From NCBI GenBank assembly GCA_963711465.1, contig CAVQEG010000002.1:558001-622000 (forward strand): DNA of 64,000 nt, read 5' to 3'. The stretch comes from CAVQEG01 sp963711465 (lineage in GTDB: Bacteria; Bacteroidota; Ignavibacteria; OLB7). The notes below the pieces were generated by a model. That model ran no database searches, was not told where the DNA came from, and saw only the letters and a list, made by a program, of their open reading frames with translations. The position numbers and the translations under genes were made by a program. This document shows positions 9,213 through 20,395 of this stretch, piece after piece (positions within the stretch are counted from its first letter, which is position 1; every line of letters starts with the position of its first letter).

Positions 9213-9240
9213 AAATAAAAACGGCCCCCGCCGGGGGACC
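9213..9240 (-). terminator. Intrinsic terminator, minus strand
   Basis: On the minus strand GGTCCCC pairs with GGGGGCC (one G-U wobble) around loop CGGC, followed by GTTTTTATTTG. It would end transcripts coming from the deacetylase gene (stop at 9506), although about 270 bp downstream of it. Confidence 0.75.
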
Positions 9241-9505
9241 AGCGGAGGCCAGAAGTGTCTCGTCTGACGTAGGCGGATGCGATCGGGCACAATCGCATCC
9301 CGCGATTCGGCGACGTGTGGGCGTCTCCATTGGAAGCAGAGGATGACGTGGCAGTGCGGGCAACACCGTGGACCCTCGCCTGGACCTCTGCGTAGGGCAC
9401 TCAATCGCCGGCAGGATACGGTGCTGAGATGATATTGAGATGAATTCGGGGGTGGGATGTGCCGGGGCTGTCAGATCCACGCCACCCCGGCTCCAATCGA
9501 AACGC

Positions 9506-10441
9506 TCAGCGTTCATGATTGCGGCGCCGTGACGCCACTGCGCCGTCCGCTTGCGTCGTCTCCGCCGTCGCCGGAAGGTGCTCCGGCCGCACGAGCCGAT
9601 CGGGAAACACGCGGTCGACGCGATCCCATCGGAACTCGCCGAGCAGTCGGAGCAGACGGTTCTCGGTCCGATGGAGATTGGTGAAGTGGCGAATGCGGGT
9701 CTTCACATCGAGTCCCGTCGGTCGCGGCTGCGTCGGATCGAGTTCCCACGGATGGAAGTAGAAAATGAATGGCTGCCGATCTCCCTCGTTGATTCGCCGC
9801 AGTGCCCAGCGGGTGACCGGGTACGGCATCAGACGGAAATACCCGCCGCCTCCGCACGGCAGACGCTGGTTGAATATCGCGACGGTCGCAGCCGGTATCT
9901 CGAGCGTGCCGTCGGACCCGTTCGGGTGGAATGCAAACCGCGGCGCGTCGGGCATTCCATAGGAAGGGTGATGAATCGGATAGATGCTCGAACTGTAGCG
10001 GTACCCGGCACGCTTCAGCTCCCGCAACGCCCAGAGATTTCCGGCGCCGACCGAATAGCTGGGAGCACGGTAGCCGCGAACGGGGGTGCCGCCGATATCC
10101 TCCAGGATTGCACGGGTACGGCTGACGTCGGCGTGAAATTCCGTCGGGCTCTGCTCGGTCGCGCGAATGTGCGCGTAGCCGTGACTCGCCAGCTCGTGCC
10201 CCGCGGCGACGATCCGACGGATGAGTTCCGGGTGCTGCTCGGCGATCCAGCCGAGCACGAAGAAGGTCGCGGAGATTCCGGCGGTGTCGAAGATCTCGAG
10301 AATCCTCTCGCAGCTCCGCTCGATCCGTGACGGAATTCGGCTCCAGTCCTCACGGCGGATGTACGGTTCGAAGGCCGTGACCTGAAAGTACTCCTCGACA
10401 TCGACGCTCATCGCGTTGATCATGGTGGTGTTGGGTTGCAT
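9506..10441 (-). CDS. Polysaccharide deacetylase family protein (XrtA-linked/DUF3473-like type)
   Basis: 311 residues. The N-terminal MSVDVEEYFQVTAFEPYI, then ATFFVLGWIAEQHPELIRRIVAAGHELASHGYAH (NodB metal site HExASHG region with His), then GYRAPSYSVG, and a C-terminal half typical of the group found near exopolysaccharide/exosortase loci (GGGGYFRLMPYPVTRWAL, FYFHPWELDPTQPR, HFTNLHRTENRLLRLL). These enzymes remove acetyl groups from surface polysaccharide. The likely start is one of the Met residues 1, 7 or 11, since DVEEYF follows at once; I show the longest. The start codon lies only a few bases from the decayed trailer of the CRISPR array, which is transcribed in the same direction, so read-through from the array into this gene is possible. 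Confidence 0.85.
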   Translation of the reverse strand: MQPNTTMINAMSVDVEEYFQVTAFEPYIRREDWSRIPSRIERSCERILEIFDTAGISATFFVLGWIAEQHPELIRRIVAAGHELASHGYAHIRATEQSPTEFHADVSRTRAILEDIGGTPVRGYRAPSYSVGAGNLWALRELKRAGYRYSSSIYPIHHPSYGMPDAPRFAFHPNGSDGTLEIPAATVAIFNQRLPCGGGGYFRLMPYPVTRWALRRINEGDRQPFIFYFHPWELDPTQPRPTGLDVKTRIRHFTNLHRTENRLLRLLGEFRWDRVDRVFPDRLVRPEHLPATAETTQADGAVASRRRNHER

Positions 10442-10446
10442 CGTCT

Positions 10447-10515
10447 TGCGGCGGTGCCGCGGTCGCGTGATTCGGGTCGGTCAAAGGAGAGACTTCGTGT
10501 TGAGCGATTCGACGC
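10447..10515 (-). repeat. Decayed CRISPR repeat-spacer unit at the trailer end
   Basis: The 38 bp at 10478-10515 are about 80% identical (with two gaps) to the spacer at 10611-10646: both start CGGTCAA and end with CGACGC, sharing TGAGCGA in between. Immediately before it, GATTCGGGT (10469-10477) matches the end of the CRISPR repeat (GATTGAGGT) at 7 of 9 bases. I read this as a repeat-spacer unit that has decayed past normal detection. Confidence 0.65.
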
Positions 10516-13500
10516 GTTTCAATACCAGCAGGTCCGATTGAGGTGTGGCTCAAAGATAGTAAAGGCCACCTTTGCGACAGTGTTTCAACACCAGAATGTC
10601 CGATTGAGGTCGGTCAAGAGAGAGTTCATGCTGAGCGAATCGACGCCTTTCAATACCAGCAGGTCCGACTGAGGTGAGTCGTGCGGCGATCGAGACAGCG
10701 GAGCGATGGACGGCTTCAATACCAGCAGGTCCGATTGAGGTCCGAAGAGCCGCGAGCCGAGCCCGGTGCCGAGCACGTGTTTCAATACCAGCAGGTCCGA
10801 TTGAGGTTGCGCTGCTTGAGGGTCGTGTACTGCTTGAGGAATCGTTTCAATACCAGCAGGTCCGATTGAGGTCTCCACCGCATCCGTGCACTGCGCGGCA
10901 TCCCGGAGCAGTTTCAATACCAGCAGGTCCGATTGAGGTGCGGCAAGCTCGGTGGCCTTGGCCATGTCGAACATTCGTTTCAATACCAGCAGGTCCGATT
11001 GAGGTATCTCGACTGCCGGGCGGACGTCGGGCTCCCCGACGTGTTTCAATACCAGCAGGTCCGATTGAGGTTGTGTTTGCGAGTGACAGCTTCCGTGGAT
11101 TCGACAGGTTTCAATACCAGCAGGTCCGATTGAGGTAAGGACAGAAGCGTGATGTCGCCGTCGTCGTCCTCCGTTTCAATACCAGCAGGTCCGATTGAGG
11201 TATCGGTGGCGCATCTGGACCGTGCGCCTGAGACCTCGTTTCAATACCAGCAGGTCCGATTGAGGTCCGCACCCTCGCCGAATCTCGCGCCGAGATCGAG
11301 CGAGTTTCAATACCAGCAGGTCCGATTGAGGTCGCCCGAGGCCGCCCTTGTGGGCGCCGAAGATCCGGCGTTTCAATACCAGCAGGTCCGATTGAGGTGC
11401 CTTGACGTGCTCCTGGATGACCTCCATGGCGAATCGTTTCAATACCAGCAGGTCCGATTGAGGTTCGTTCTGCGTGACCTGCAGACCGCAGCGCTGAAAA
11501 AGTTTCAATACCAGCAGGTCCGATTGAGGTGCGTTCGTCGAGCTCGACGTCCAGCGCGTCGTCAGCCGTTTCAATACCAGCAGGTCCGATTGAGGTCTCG
11601 CCCTGCGCATCGAGCACGACCGCGCGATGTCGTTTCAATACCAGCAGGTCCGATTGAGGTTCCGATCTCGGGGGCGTGTCCTACAATCAGTCGTCGTGTT
11701 TCAATACCAGCAGGTCCGATTGAGGTGAAATATGCGCTGCATACCCTCGTCCGTCGATAGCTGTTTCAATACCAGCAGGTCCGATTGAGGTACTTCATCC
11801 TCAAGGTCACGGCGTCATCGAACACAAGTTTCAATACCAGCAGGTCCGATTGAGGTCGCGCTCGTCACGCGGGTTTCGCAGACGTGGAACGGTTTCAATA
11901 CCAGCAGGTCCGATTGAGGTCGCGCCAGATCGCCTCGACGTCGCACCGGTAGTGGGCAGTTTCAATACCAGCAGGTCCGATTGAGGTGCGGCGCGCCGAG
12001 CGCGTCAGTGCGCTTGAAGGTCAGGTTTCAATACCAGCAGGTCCGATTGAGGTCAACACTCTACACGTGATTCCATCAACAACGAGAAAGTTTCAACACC
12101 AGCAGGTCCGATTGAGGTACGGCCTCGGCGCGCGGCGTATCCCTACCGATAGTCGGTTTCAATACCAGCAGGTCCGATTGAGGTCGCTTGCCGGGTACCG
12201 TCTACTCCGCGTGACGCCCGCGTTTCAATACCAGCAGGTCCGATTGAGGTCAGACCTGACGAACGATGAGTGCGTCGAATTCCAGGTTTCAATACCAGCA
12301 GGTCCGATTGAGGTGATTTCGACTGCCAGCCGCACCGCCTGATCGAGATAGTTTCAATACCAGCAGGTCCGATTGAGGTGCCATGAAGACGTACACAGTC
12401 AGGTTCAAGAGCAAGTTTCAATACCAGCAGGTCCGATTGAGGTATCGCCACGCTGTCGGCGCCGGGCGTGGCCACCGTCGTTTCAATACCAGCAGGTCCG
12501 ATTGAGGTGTGGCGCGCCTGCGAGCCGGTATCGCGTGCTACGGAGGTTTCAATACCAGCAGGTCCGATTGAGGTCATGGTCTCACCTGTCTGTGGGTAGT
12601 CTGTGTGTCCGTTTCAATACCAGCAGGTCCGATTGAGGTCACTACATCCGATACCACGCCACGCGCCGAGGCACTCGTTTCAATACCAGCAGGTCCGATT
12701 GAGGTCGTGAAGCGGCTGAAGGCCGTGCGCATCGCGCCCGAGTTTCAATACCAGCAGGTCCGATTGAGGTCGCCGAGGCCCGCGCGACGGCGCACGGACT
12801 CATCGAGTTTCAATACCAGCAGGTCCGATTGAGGTGGCCGTTCGTGGAGTTGGACAAGCAGGTGAAGAACATGTTTCAATACCAGCAGGTCCGATTGAGG
12901 TTTCGTCGGGCGGAGCATCAGCACGCAGTCGATCGAGTTTCAATACCAGCAGGTCCGATTGAGGTGGGGCTGCAGCCGGCGATCGACTGGGTCAGTGGTG
13001 GTTTCAATACCAGCAGGTCCGATTGAGGTTTCAACGCAGAGAGAAAATCCGGCGGGTCGAAGGCGTTTCAATACCAGCAGGTCCGATTGAGGTGTTGCCA
13101 GCGACTGGAGGGCTGCGAGGTGTACGCGAGTTTCAATACCAGCAGGTCCGATTGAGGTCGCTCGACCTCGAGCGAGGGCGTCGGCTCGGCCATGTTTCAA
13201 TACCAGCAGGTCCGATTGAGGTAATTGGGTTGTGTGGCTAGTCATCGAGAATATCGCGGTTTCAATACCAGCAGGTCCGATTGAGGTCATCAGCCCTCTA
13301 CCTGCTGTCCGCGCCGTCGACTCGTTTCAATACCAGCAGGTCCGATTGAGGTCTGTAGGTGCCGACGCCGCCTCGTCCCAGTTTTTCAGGTTTCAATACC
13401 AGCAGGTCCGATTGAGGTTCGACCGCCTCGAGGTACAGCCGACCCGTAGCATGTTTCAATACCAGCAGGTCCGATTGAGGTCCCAGCAGGACGGCCTGCG

Positions 13501-14516
13501 TCGTGCCGGTTGACGGGTGTTTCAATACCAGCAGGTCCGATTGAGGTTCCGCGCCGAGCTGGCGCCGCGCGCTGGTCTGGAGTTTCAATACCAGCAGGTC
13601 CGATTGAGGTACTGCTGTGGTGGCTGGCGCGCGCCGGGATGGACCGGGTTTCAATACCAGCAGGTCCGATTGAGGTGAGGCGCCGGCCAGCCGAATTTCT
13701 CCAGACATTGGAGTTTCAATACCAGCAGGTCCGATTGAGGTAGCCGCGCGCCGGACGCAGGTACGACGCCGGCGGCTGTTTCAATACCAGCAGGTCCGAT
13801 TGAGGTCCCTTTTTGTTTAGCGGCGCACATAAGTGCCGTTATAGTTTCAATACCAGCAGGTCCGATTGAGGTCTCCGAGTTCGACGAGGTGTACGCGGAT
13901 GCCAGCGAGTTTCAATACCAGCAGGTCCGATTGAGGTGGCTGAAGCTGTGGGTGAGCGACCCGATCTGCGTTTCAATACCAGCAGGTCCGATTGAGGTCG
14001 CGGCGCTACGCAATCGCGGAGGCGATCGTAGCCAGGGTTTCAATACCAGCAGGTCCGATTGAGGTGAGCGCCTGCACCGTGCGGCTGACGCGGAGAAGTT
14101 GCGTTTCAATACCAGCAGGTCCGATTGAGGTAACCGAGACGGTGCGGGTTGCGTGGCGGAGCATGCGTTTCAATACCAGCAGGTCCGATTGAGGTTTTCG
14201 AGCGATTGCCTTCGCCACGTCGTGCGCTCGTTTCAATACCAGCAGGTCCGATTGAGGTGTCGTCGAGGAACCCGCCGATCGTCTCGCCGATACTGTTTCA
14301 ATACCAGCAGGTCCGATTGAGGTCTGTCTGTGTAGAGTCTCTGTGTCCCGGCGTCACCGTTTCAATACCAGCAGGTCCGATTGAGGTACTACATCCGATA
14401 CCACGCCATGCGCCGAGGCACTCGTTTCAATACCAGCAGGTCCGATTGAGGTAAGCTCAACGCGAAGATCGCGAGCGCGAAGTTCGGGTTTCAATACCAG
14501 CAGGTCCGATTGAGGT
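10516..14516 (-). CRISPR. CRISPR array, leader-distal segment (62 repeats)
   Basis: 62 copies of a 29-nt repeat (plus strand starts GTTTCAATACC and ends CCGATTGAGGT) with spacers mostly 35-38 nt; one is 32 nt (13938-13969). Read on the minus strand the repeat ends ATTGAAAC, the usual 5-prime handle of type I-B crRNAs, so the array is transcribed leftward from the leader near cas2. Consistent with this, the leftmost repeats are degenerate: 10582 (three changes), 10647 (two), 10713 (one); 12090 has one. The segment stops where an insertion sequence cuts the next spacer: its first 29 nt lie at 14517-14545 and the rest after the element; removing the element and one target copy restores a 36-nt spacer. 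Confidence 0.99.
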
Positions 14517-14545
14517 CGCCGAGCCAGAAGCGCGGGTCGCTGTAG

Positions 14546-15863
14546 CAGGCTGCTAAAAAACCCGGCACGAATCGGTAAGTTGTGGCATGAGAGGAAAACT
14601 TCGCCATCAGGAATACCTGTACAGTTACGTTCCGCTCGAGGAGCGCATCCCGGAAGATCATGAGCTTCGCCCGATTCGCAAGCTCGCGGATTCGGTGCTC
14701 GGGGAGATGTCGCACTGGCTCGACGGTCAATACTCGGCCGTCGGTCGCCCGTCGATCCCGCCTGAGTTCCTGATTAAGGCACTCCTGCTGCAGCGGCTCT
14801 ACGGTATTCGAAGCGAGATTCAGCTGATGGAGCAGCTGAATTTCAACATGCTGTTCCGGTGGTTCGTCGGAATCGGACTTGATGAGCCGGTCTGGACTCC
14901 GGAGTCTTTTTCGACAAACCGCCAGCGGCTGTTTTCGGCTGAAGGCATGCAGCTGTTCTTTGACGGCATTTTGGGTGAAGCTGCCAGGGCCGATCTGCTG
15001 TCGACCGATCACTTCTCAGTCGATGGGACACTGATCAAGGCGTGGGCCTCGCAGAAGAGCTTCCGTCCGAAGGAGCGGGATGAGAATGATGACTCCGACG
15101 GTGAGAACTTCCACGGTGAAAAGCGGAGCAATCACACGCACGCGTCAACGACTGATCCGGAGGCGCGCCTGTATCGGAAGTCCGCTGGGACCGCCGCGGA
15201 GCTGTGCTTCATGGGACATATCCTGATGGAGAACCGCAACGGGCTGATCGTTGACGTTGAGCTGACCGTGGCCGAGGCAACGCAGGAACGCGAGGCGGCA
15301 TTGCGGATGCTCGACCGACTGCCGGGACAGCACCGCGTAACGGTGGGAGGAGACAAGGGGTACGATGTCAACGACTTTCATACGAGGTGTCGGGAGCTGA
15401 ATGTTACTCCTCACATTGCCCAGCGGAACGATGGTCGGCGGTCGGTATTGGATCGACGAACGACGCGTCACCCGGGATATCAGGTGAGCAGTCGGAAGCG
15501 CAAGTTGATCGAACAGGCGTTCGGTTGGGTGAAGGCGGCGGGGAGATTGCGACAGTTCATGATGCGGGGAGCGGCGCGGAACGGACCGACATTCTGCCTG
15601 GCGATGACTGCATATAATATAGTCAGAATCGTTCGTGCGCTGCCGGCTCCGGCATGAGACCACGGTAGGATAACTGACTGCGACAGATCGGTCGTACCGG
15701 AAATGCGGCGATAAATACATGGGACGCCGGCCGATTACACAGGCTACGTTCAATGGCCATCTATCGATCCTCGAAATTCCCCCATCACGATCCAATTGCC
15801 TGCCGATCTTTTCACCGCCCGAGGCGGCGATCGGCTGCCGAAACGGGGATTTTTAGCGGCCTG
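14546..15863 (+). mobile_element. IS5-like insertion sequence inside the CRISPR array
   Basis: 1318 bp. Terminal inverted repeats of about 20 bp: left CAGGCTGCTAAAAAACCCGG, right (reverse complement) CAGGCCGCTAAAAATCCCCG, 17 of 20 matching. The flanks carry a 4-bp target duplication GTAG (14542-14545 and 15864-15867). It encodes one intact transposase and about 200 bp of non-coding sequence before its right end. It lies within a spacer. Confidence 0.9.
14587..15657 (+). CDS. IS5/IS1182-type DDE transposase
   Basis: 356 residues, intact. The N-terminal DUF772-like region (RPSIPPEFLIKALLLQRLYG, QLMEQLNFNMLFRWFVG) is followed by the catalytic DDE domain: first Asp in FSVDGTLIKAWASQKSF, second in VGGDKGYDVNDF, and the Glu region in RKRKLIEQAFGWVKAAGRLRQ. 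A polar insert (ERDENDDSDGENFHGEKRSN) sits between the first two blocks. It is transcribed opposite to the CRISPR array. Start at 14587 lies 41 bp inside the left terminal repeat. Intact length and clean target duplication suggest a fairly recent insertion. Confidence 0.92.
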   Translation: MRGKLRHQEYLYSYVPLEERIPEDHELRPIRKLADSVLGEMSHWLDGQYSAVGRPSIPPEFLIKALLLQRLYGIRSEIQLMEQLNFNMLFRWFVGIGLDEPVWTPESFSTNRQRLFSAEGMQLFFDGILGEAARADLLSTDHFSVDGTLIKAWASQKSFRPKERDENDDSDGENFHGEKRSNHTHASTTDPEARLYRKSAGTAAELCFMGHILMENRNGLIVDVELTVAEATQEREAALRMLDRLPGQHRVTVGGDKGYDVNDFHTRCRELNVTPHIAQRNDGRRSVLDRRTTRHPGYQVSSRKRKLIEQAFGWVKAAGRLRQFMMRGAARNGPTFCLAMTAYNIVRIVRALPAPA

Positions 15864-15874
15864 GTAGATAGGTC

Positions 15875-18800
15875 GTTTCAATACCAGCAGGTCCGATTGA
15901 GGTAGCGTACTCGAGGCGCATCGCCGTTGCGAGCAGCAGGTTTCAATACCAGCAGGTCCGATTGAGGTACGGCACGCACGTCGGCGAGCATCACGACGCG
16001 ATCCAGTTTCAATACCAGCAGGTCCGATTGAGGTCACGCGAGCTGACGATCGACGCGCTGCGCCTCAAGTTTCAATACCAGCAGGTCCGATTGAGGTTGC
16101 AACTTACTCCGTCGATGACGTGCCCGCTTTGGCGTTTCAATACCAGCAGGTCCGATTGAGGTTCGTACGTCTCGCGCAGTGCCACCTGCCGACAGATCAG
16201 TTTCAATACCAGCAGGTCCGATTGAGGTAGTCTCGAACGTCACGTCCTCCCGCGTGTACGCCTCGTTTCAATACCAGCAGGTCCGATTGAGGTCATGACG
16301 ACGCCGGCGGCACTACGCTCTCGGTGGTGCGTTTCAATACCAGCAGGTCCGATTGAGGTGGCGAGCTGGCGAATAACATCCGCGTCGGAGTTCAGTTTCA
16401 ATACCAGCAGGTCCGATTGAGGTGCCCCTCGAGCGTGGCCACCACTGCGCCGCCGGCGAGTTTCAATACCAGCAGGTCCGATTGAGGTCTGCTGCCGTCG
16501 CACGCGGTAGACGCGCCCGATGACGAGGTTTCAATACCAGCAGGTCCGATTGAGGTTTCGCGCTACTCGGCGTTTTTGCGTCAGGGCCTGTACAGTTTCA
16601 ATACCAGCAGGTCCGATTGAGGTAGCATGGCACGCACCGGCGTCGACGTCGGCCGAGAAGTTTCAATACCAGCAGGTCCGATTGAGGTCCGCACGCTGGA
16701 GCCCGGCATCGAGGTCTCGACCAGGTTTCAATACCAGCAGGTCCGATTGAGGTGATGGCGTTCTGGATCTGCTCGACCTTCTTGCGGTAGTTTCAATACC
16801 AGCAGGTCCGATTGAGGTTTGAAGTCGAAGAGCGCCGAGCGCTTCCACTCCGCTGGTTTCAATACCAGCAGGTCCGATTGAGGTGAAGGCGGCGAGCCCG
16901 GCCCGTGCGCTCCATGCGAGGTTTCAATACCAGCAGGTCCGATTGAGGTATTCACGGGCTGGTGCACGCCCAGGCGAGAAGAGGTTTCAATACCAGCAGG
17001 TCCGATTGAGGTCGGTACGATGATGCCGCCGATCACCGTGACGACGAGTTTCAATACCAGCAGGTCCGATTGAGGTGAACATGGCTCACCGACATCTACT
17101 TCCGCGACTGGTTTCAATACCAGCAGGTCCGATTGAGGTGGTGGCGGATGCAAGTTACGTTCGCCGTAACCATCCAGTTTCAATACCAGCAGGTCCGATT
17201 GAGGTACGTGACGGCCCGCGCAACGAGTCGGCTGCCAGGTTTCAATACCAGCAGGTCCGATTGAGGTGGCGACGCACACGACGGTATCGCGGGCCGAGGA
17301 TAGTTTCAATACCAGCAGGTCCGATTGAGGTGACCGCTCCTCCGACGAACGGTGCCGAGGCAGCTGCGGTTTCAATACCAGCAGGTCCGATTGAGGTGCA
17401 CCGCCGAGAGTAGTGCCGCCGGCGTCGTCATGTGGTTTCAATACCAGCAGGTCCGATTGAGGTCTCACCCGGCGCGCGCGCGTCCGGTGTCCACGGCGCG
17501 TTTCAATACCAGCAGGTCCGATTGAGGTTGACGCGCTCGCATGGACACCGTGACCACTACGCACGTTTCAATACCAGCAGGTCCGATTGAGGTAGATGAG
17601 ACGACCCAGCACGGACGGGCGACCGTCCGAGTTTCAATACCAGCAGGTCCGATTGAGGTCTCGGCTGCGGCGGCGTAGCTCATGTGCTGGTTCGCGTTTC
17701 AATACCAGCAGGTCCGATTGAGGTGCAGAGTCTTTCAGGCGTCGCCATTGCTCGAGCGAGTTTCAATACCAGCAGGTCCGATTGAGGTCTGCGCCAGCGC
17801 GTAGGCATGCCGCCAGTCCATCGCCGTTTCAATACCAGCAGGTCCGATTGAGGTCTCCGTCGATGAGTGCGGCCACCTCCTCCCACGTGAGTTTCAATAC
17901 CAGCAGGTCCGATTGAGGTCCGCCCCCGGCGCCGCGTCGGGCTCCCGTGCGATCCCGTTTCAATACCAGCAGGTCCGATTGAGGTTCGATCGTGACCGAG
18001 GCGATCGAGCCATGATCGACGAGTTTCAATACCAGCAGGTCCGATTGAGGTCGCATCCCCCATCCTCGGCTTGAATCGCTCCAGCTTGTTTCAATACCAG
18101 CAGGTCCGATTGAGGTATCGAATGTCGCCGGTTGTTGAGCAAGATGAGGTGGTTTCAATACCAGCAGGTCCGATTGAGGTAAGAAAAAATCAACAATATC
18201 ATCGAGAAGCAGGAGAAGTTTCAATACCAGCAGGTCCGATTGAGGTGATGCGCGCGGCCAGCCGCTCGCCCTCCACCATATCGTTTCAATACCAGCAGGT
18301 CCGATTGAGGTGTGCATCGAGCGCATCGAGTACCCCGATCGCTCCGTGTTTCAATACCAGCAGGTCCGATTGAGGTCGTGAGGGGCACGGCTGGTACGCA
18401 TCACTCCGCCTGGTTTCAATACCAGCAGGTCCGATTGAGGTCAAGGACCACAGGGCGAAACAGGCGATCAGGGACCGACGTTTCAATACCAGCAGGTCCG
18501 ATTGAGGTCGCCCGAGTGACGTCGGACGAAGCCCGGTGAGACCAGTTTCAATACCAGCAGGTCCGATTGAGGTTACCAGACCGCGGCGGCGCCTGACGAT
18601 CGTCATCACGGTTTCAATACCAGCAGGTCCGATTGAGGTGACGCGGCGCTGGAGGCACTACCGAACATCGGCACGTTTCAATACCAGCAGGTCCGATTGA
18701 GGTTTGGAGCGTCTGGCGAAAATTGCTGATCCATTTGAAGTTTCAATACCAGCAGGTCCGATTGAGGTTTGATGGTTCGGCGCGAATTGTGCTTTGCCAT

Positions 18801-19822
18801 CCATGGTTTCAATACCAGCAGGTCCGATTGAGGTTGGCGGAGGGCATTGTCGGCGAACGTCCCGTCTAGCGTTTCAATACCAGCAGGTCCGATTGAGGTC
18901 CGTGCTCGCGAACCTCGGCCTCAACGCCGGCAATATGTTTCAATACCAGCAGGTCCGATTGAGGTCCGCGTCGTCGGTATACGACGTGCCGGGGTTGGTG
19001 ACGTTTCAATACCAGCAGGTCCGATTGAGGTGAGCCGGTGCGGCTCGAGGTGATCGCGGTGGTGTCACGTTTCAATACCAGCAGGTCCGATTGAGGTACT
19101 AAAATACTGAATCGCATAGACAAACGCAATGGGCGTTTCAATACCAGCAGGTCCGATTGAGGTTCGGTGACGTGCCCGCTTTGGCTACTCATATAACCGG
19201 GTTTCAATACCAGCAGGTCCGATTGAGGTAGTGCGAATCGTGGCTCAACGAAAACGTCATGCCGTGTTTCAATACCAGCAGGTCCGATTGAGGTTCCAGG
19301 CAAAGCGAAAAGAAAAGGCCAAGGAGATATGTTTCAATACCAGCAGGTCCGATTGAGGTGTCCCAAAACCCCTCATTGAGATTCCCCCACTCCGAAAGTT
19401 TCAATACCAGCAGGTCCGATTGAGGTTCCACAACCCTCAAAGGTCGATATCAAAGATAAAGCGAGTTTCAATACCAGCAGGTCCGATTGAGGTGCGTTGG
19501 TTCGGGGTCGTACCCCGCCGTGCGAATCATGTTTCAATACCAGCAGGTCCGATTGAGGTAAGTACGTCCATGATTGTGGTTTCCTGCAGCTCCCAGTTTC
19601 AATACCAGCAGGTCCGATTGAGGTTCGACTACCTGATGCTCCTTGCGCTGGCAATGATCGCGTTTCAATACCAGCAGGTCCGATTGAGGTGCGCTGGCCG
19701 AGCTGCTGGCGTCGTACTTGCAGACGTTTCAATACCAGCAGGTCCGATTGAGGTGCGGCGATCGCGCCGTAGAGGGCCCCGTAGGGAAAAAACGTTTCAA
19801 TACCAGCAGGTCCGATTGAGGT
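15875..19822 (-). CRISPR. CRISPR array, leader-proximal segment (61 repeats)
   Basis: 61 copies of the same 29-nt repeat with no decayed copies seen, spacers mostly 35-38 nt. With the left segment the array has 123 repeats and 122 spacers (one split by the IS). The right end (repeat 19794-19822) faces the leader and cas2, so spacers here are the most recent; the last spacer (19755-19793) is slightly long at 39 nt. Transcription is leftward (minus strand), in line with the cas operon. Confidence 0.99.
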
Positions 19823-20395
19823 GCAGAACAAAATAGGCAAAAATCGGCGAAATTTTGCGATTTTGGCCGGTGTGTGTATTCATTCCTCTACTCACGGTCG
19901 TCGGCCCTTGGTTGTGCTCGAATGCCGGCAGGACGACGACCTGTCGAATCGGGCCTTTTTGCCCTGTTTGGACATTGGTGGTGTCGGATAGGGCTACATC
20001 CGGTGCGACGGTTGGGTGGCCAGGTTGCGGTCGACGACCTTGTGCCCGGTCTGGTGTGCGCCGTCTGCATCGAATCGCTCGGGCGTATCGCGTCTTCGGA
20101 CCCGGATCCGCAAGTACTGGAGTTCGCCCTCTTGTGATCTTGCGGAGGCGATTGTACGGTGTACTGCTCAGCGTTCGTCCGGCCACGGTTCCGGGACGGG
20201 GAGTGTGATAGGGCGGTTGATTGTGGGAGGTGGCGCGCAAACGGGCGGCACGTGGGCATGCACGTCATTGTGGACTTGTCATCGAATCTCAATTTCGCCG
20301 CTGAGCTAGGCTTCCTCGGGATCTGCCTGTACGATAGCCGCTCGGATGGTGTACCCGCGACTGTCCTGGCACTTCGCGGTTCCCGTTCGTACATC
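19823..20395 (-). promoter_or_regulatory. CRISPR leader region
   Basis: 573 bp between cas2 and the first repeat, without a supported gene. The 45 bp next to the repeat are AT-rich in an otherwise GC-rich region and contain an inverted repeat AAAATCG (19840-19846) / CGATTTT (19858-19864), 18 bp from the first repeat. On the minus strand this would hold the array promoter and leader-anchoring signals for Cas1-Cas2. The more distal 400 bp show nothing recognisable. Confidence 0.75.

Larger units (their letters stand above)
8839..9505. other. Long intergenic region with opposing terminators
   Basis: No supported coding sequence; long open frames here have no recognisable protein signature. It holds a plus-strand intrinsic terminator (9160-9196) and a minus-strand one (9213-9240), annotated separately. 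The plus-strand terminator has no annotated plus-strand gene upstream. Confidence 0.6.

Noticed and set aside
10516..19822. Open frames repeating FQYQQVRLR, SIPAGPIEV or PQSDLLVLK through the CRISPR array
   Set aside because: These are translations of the CRISPR repeat in different frames, not genes.
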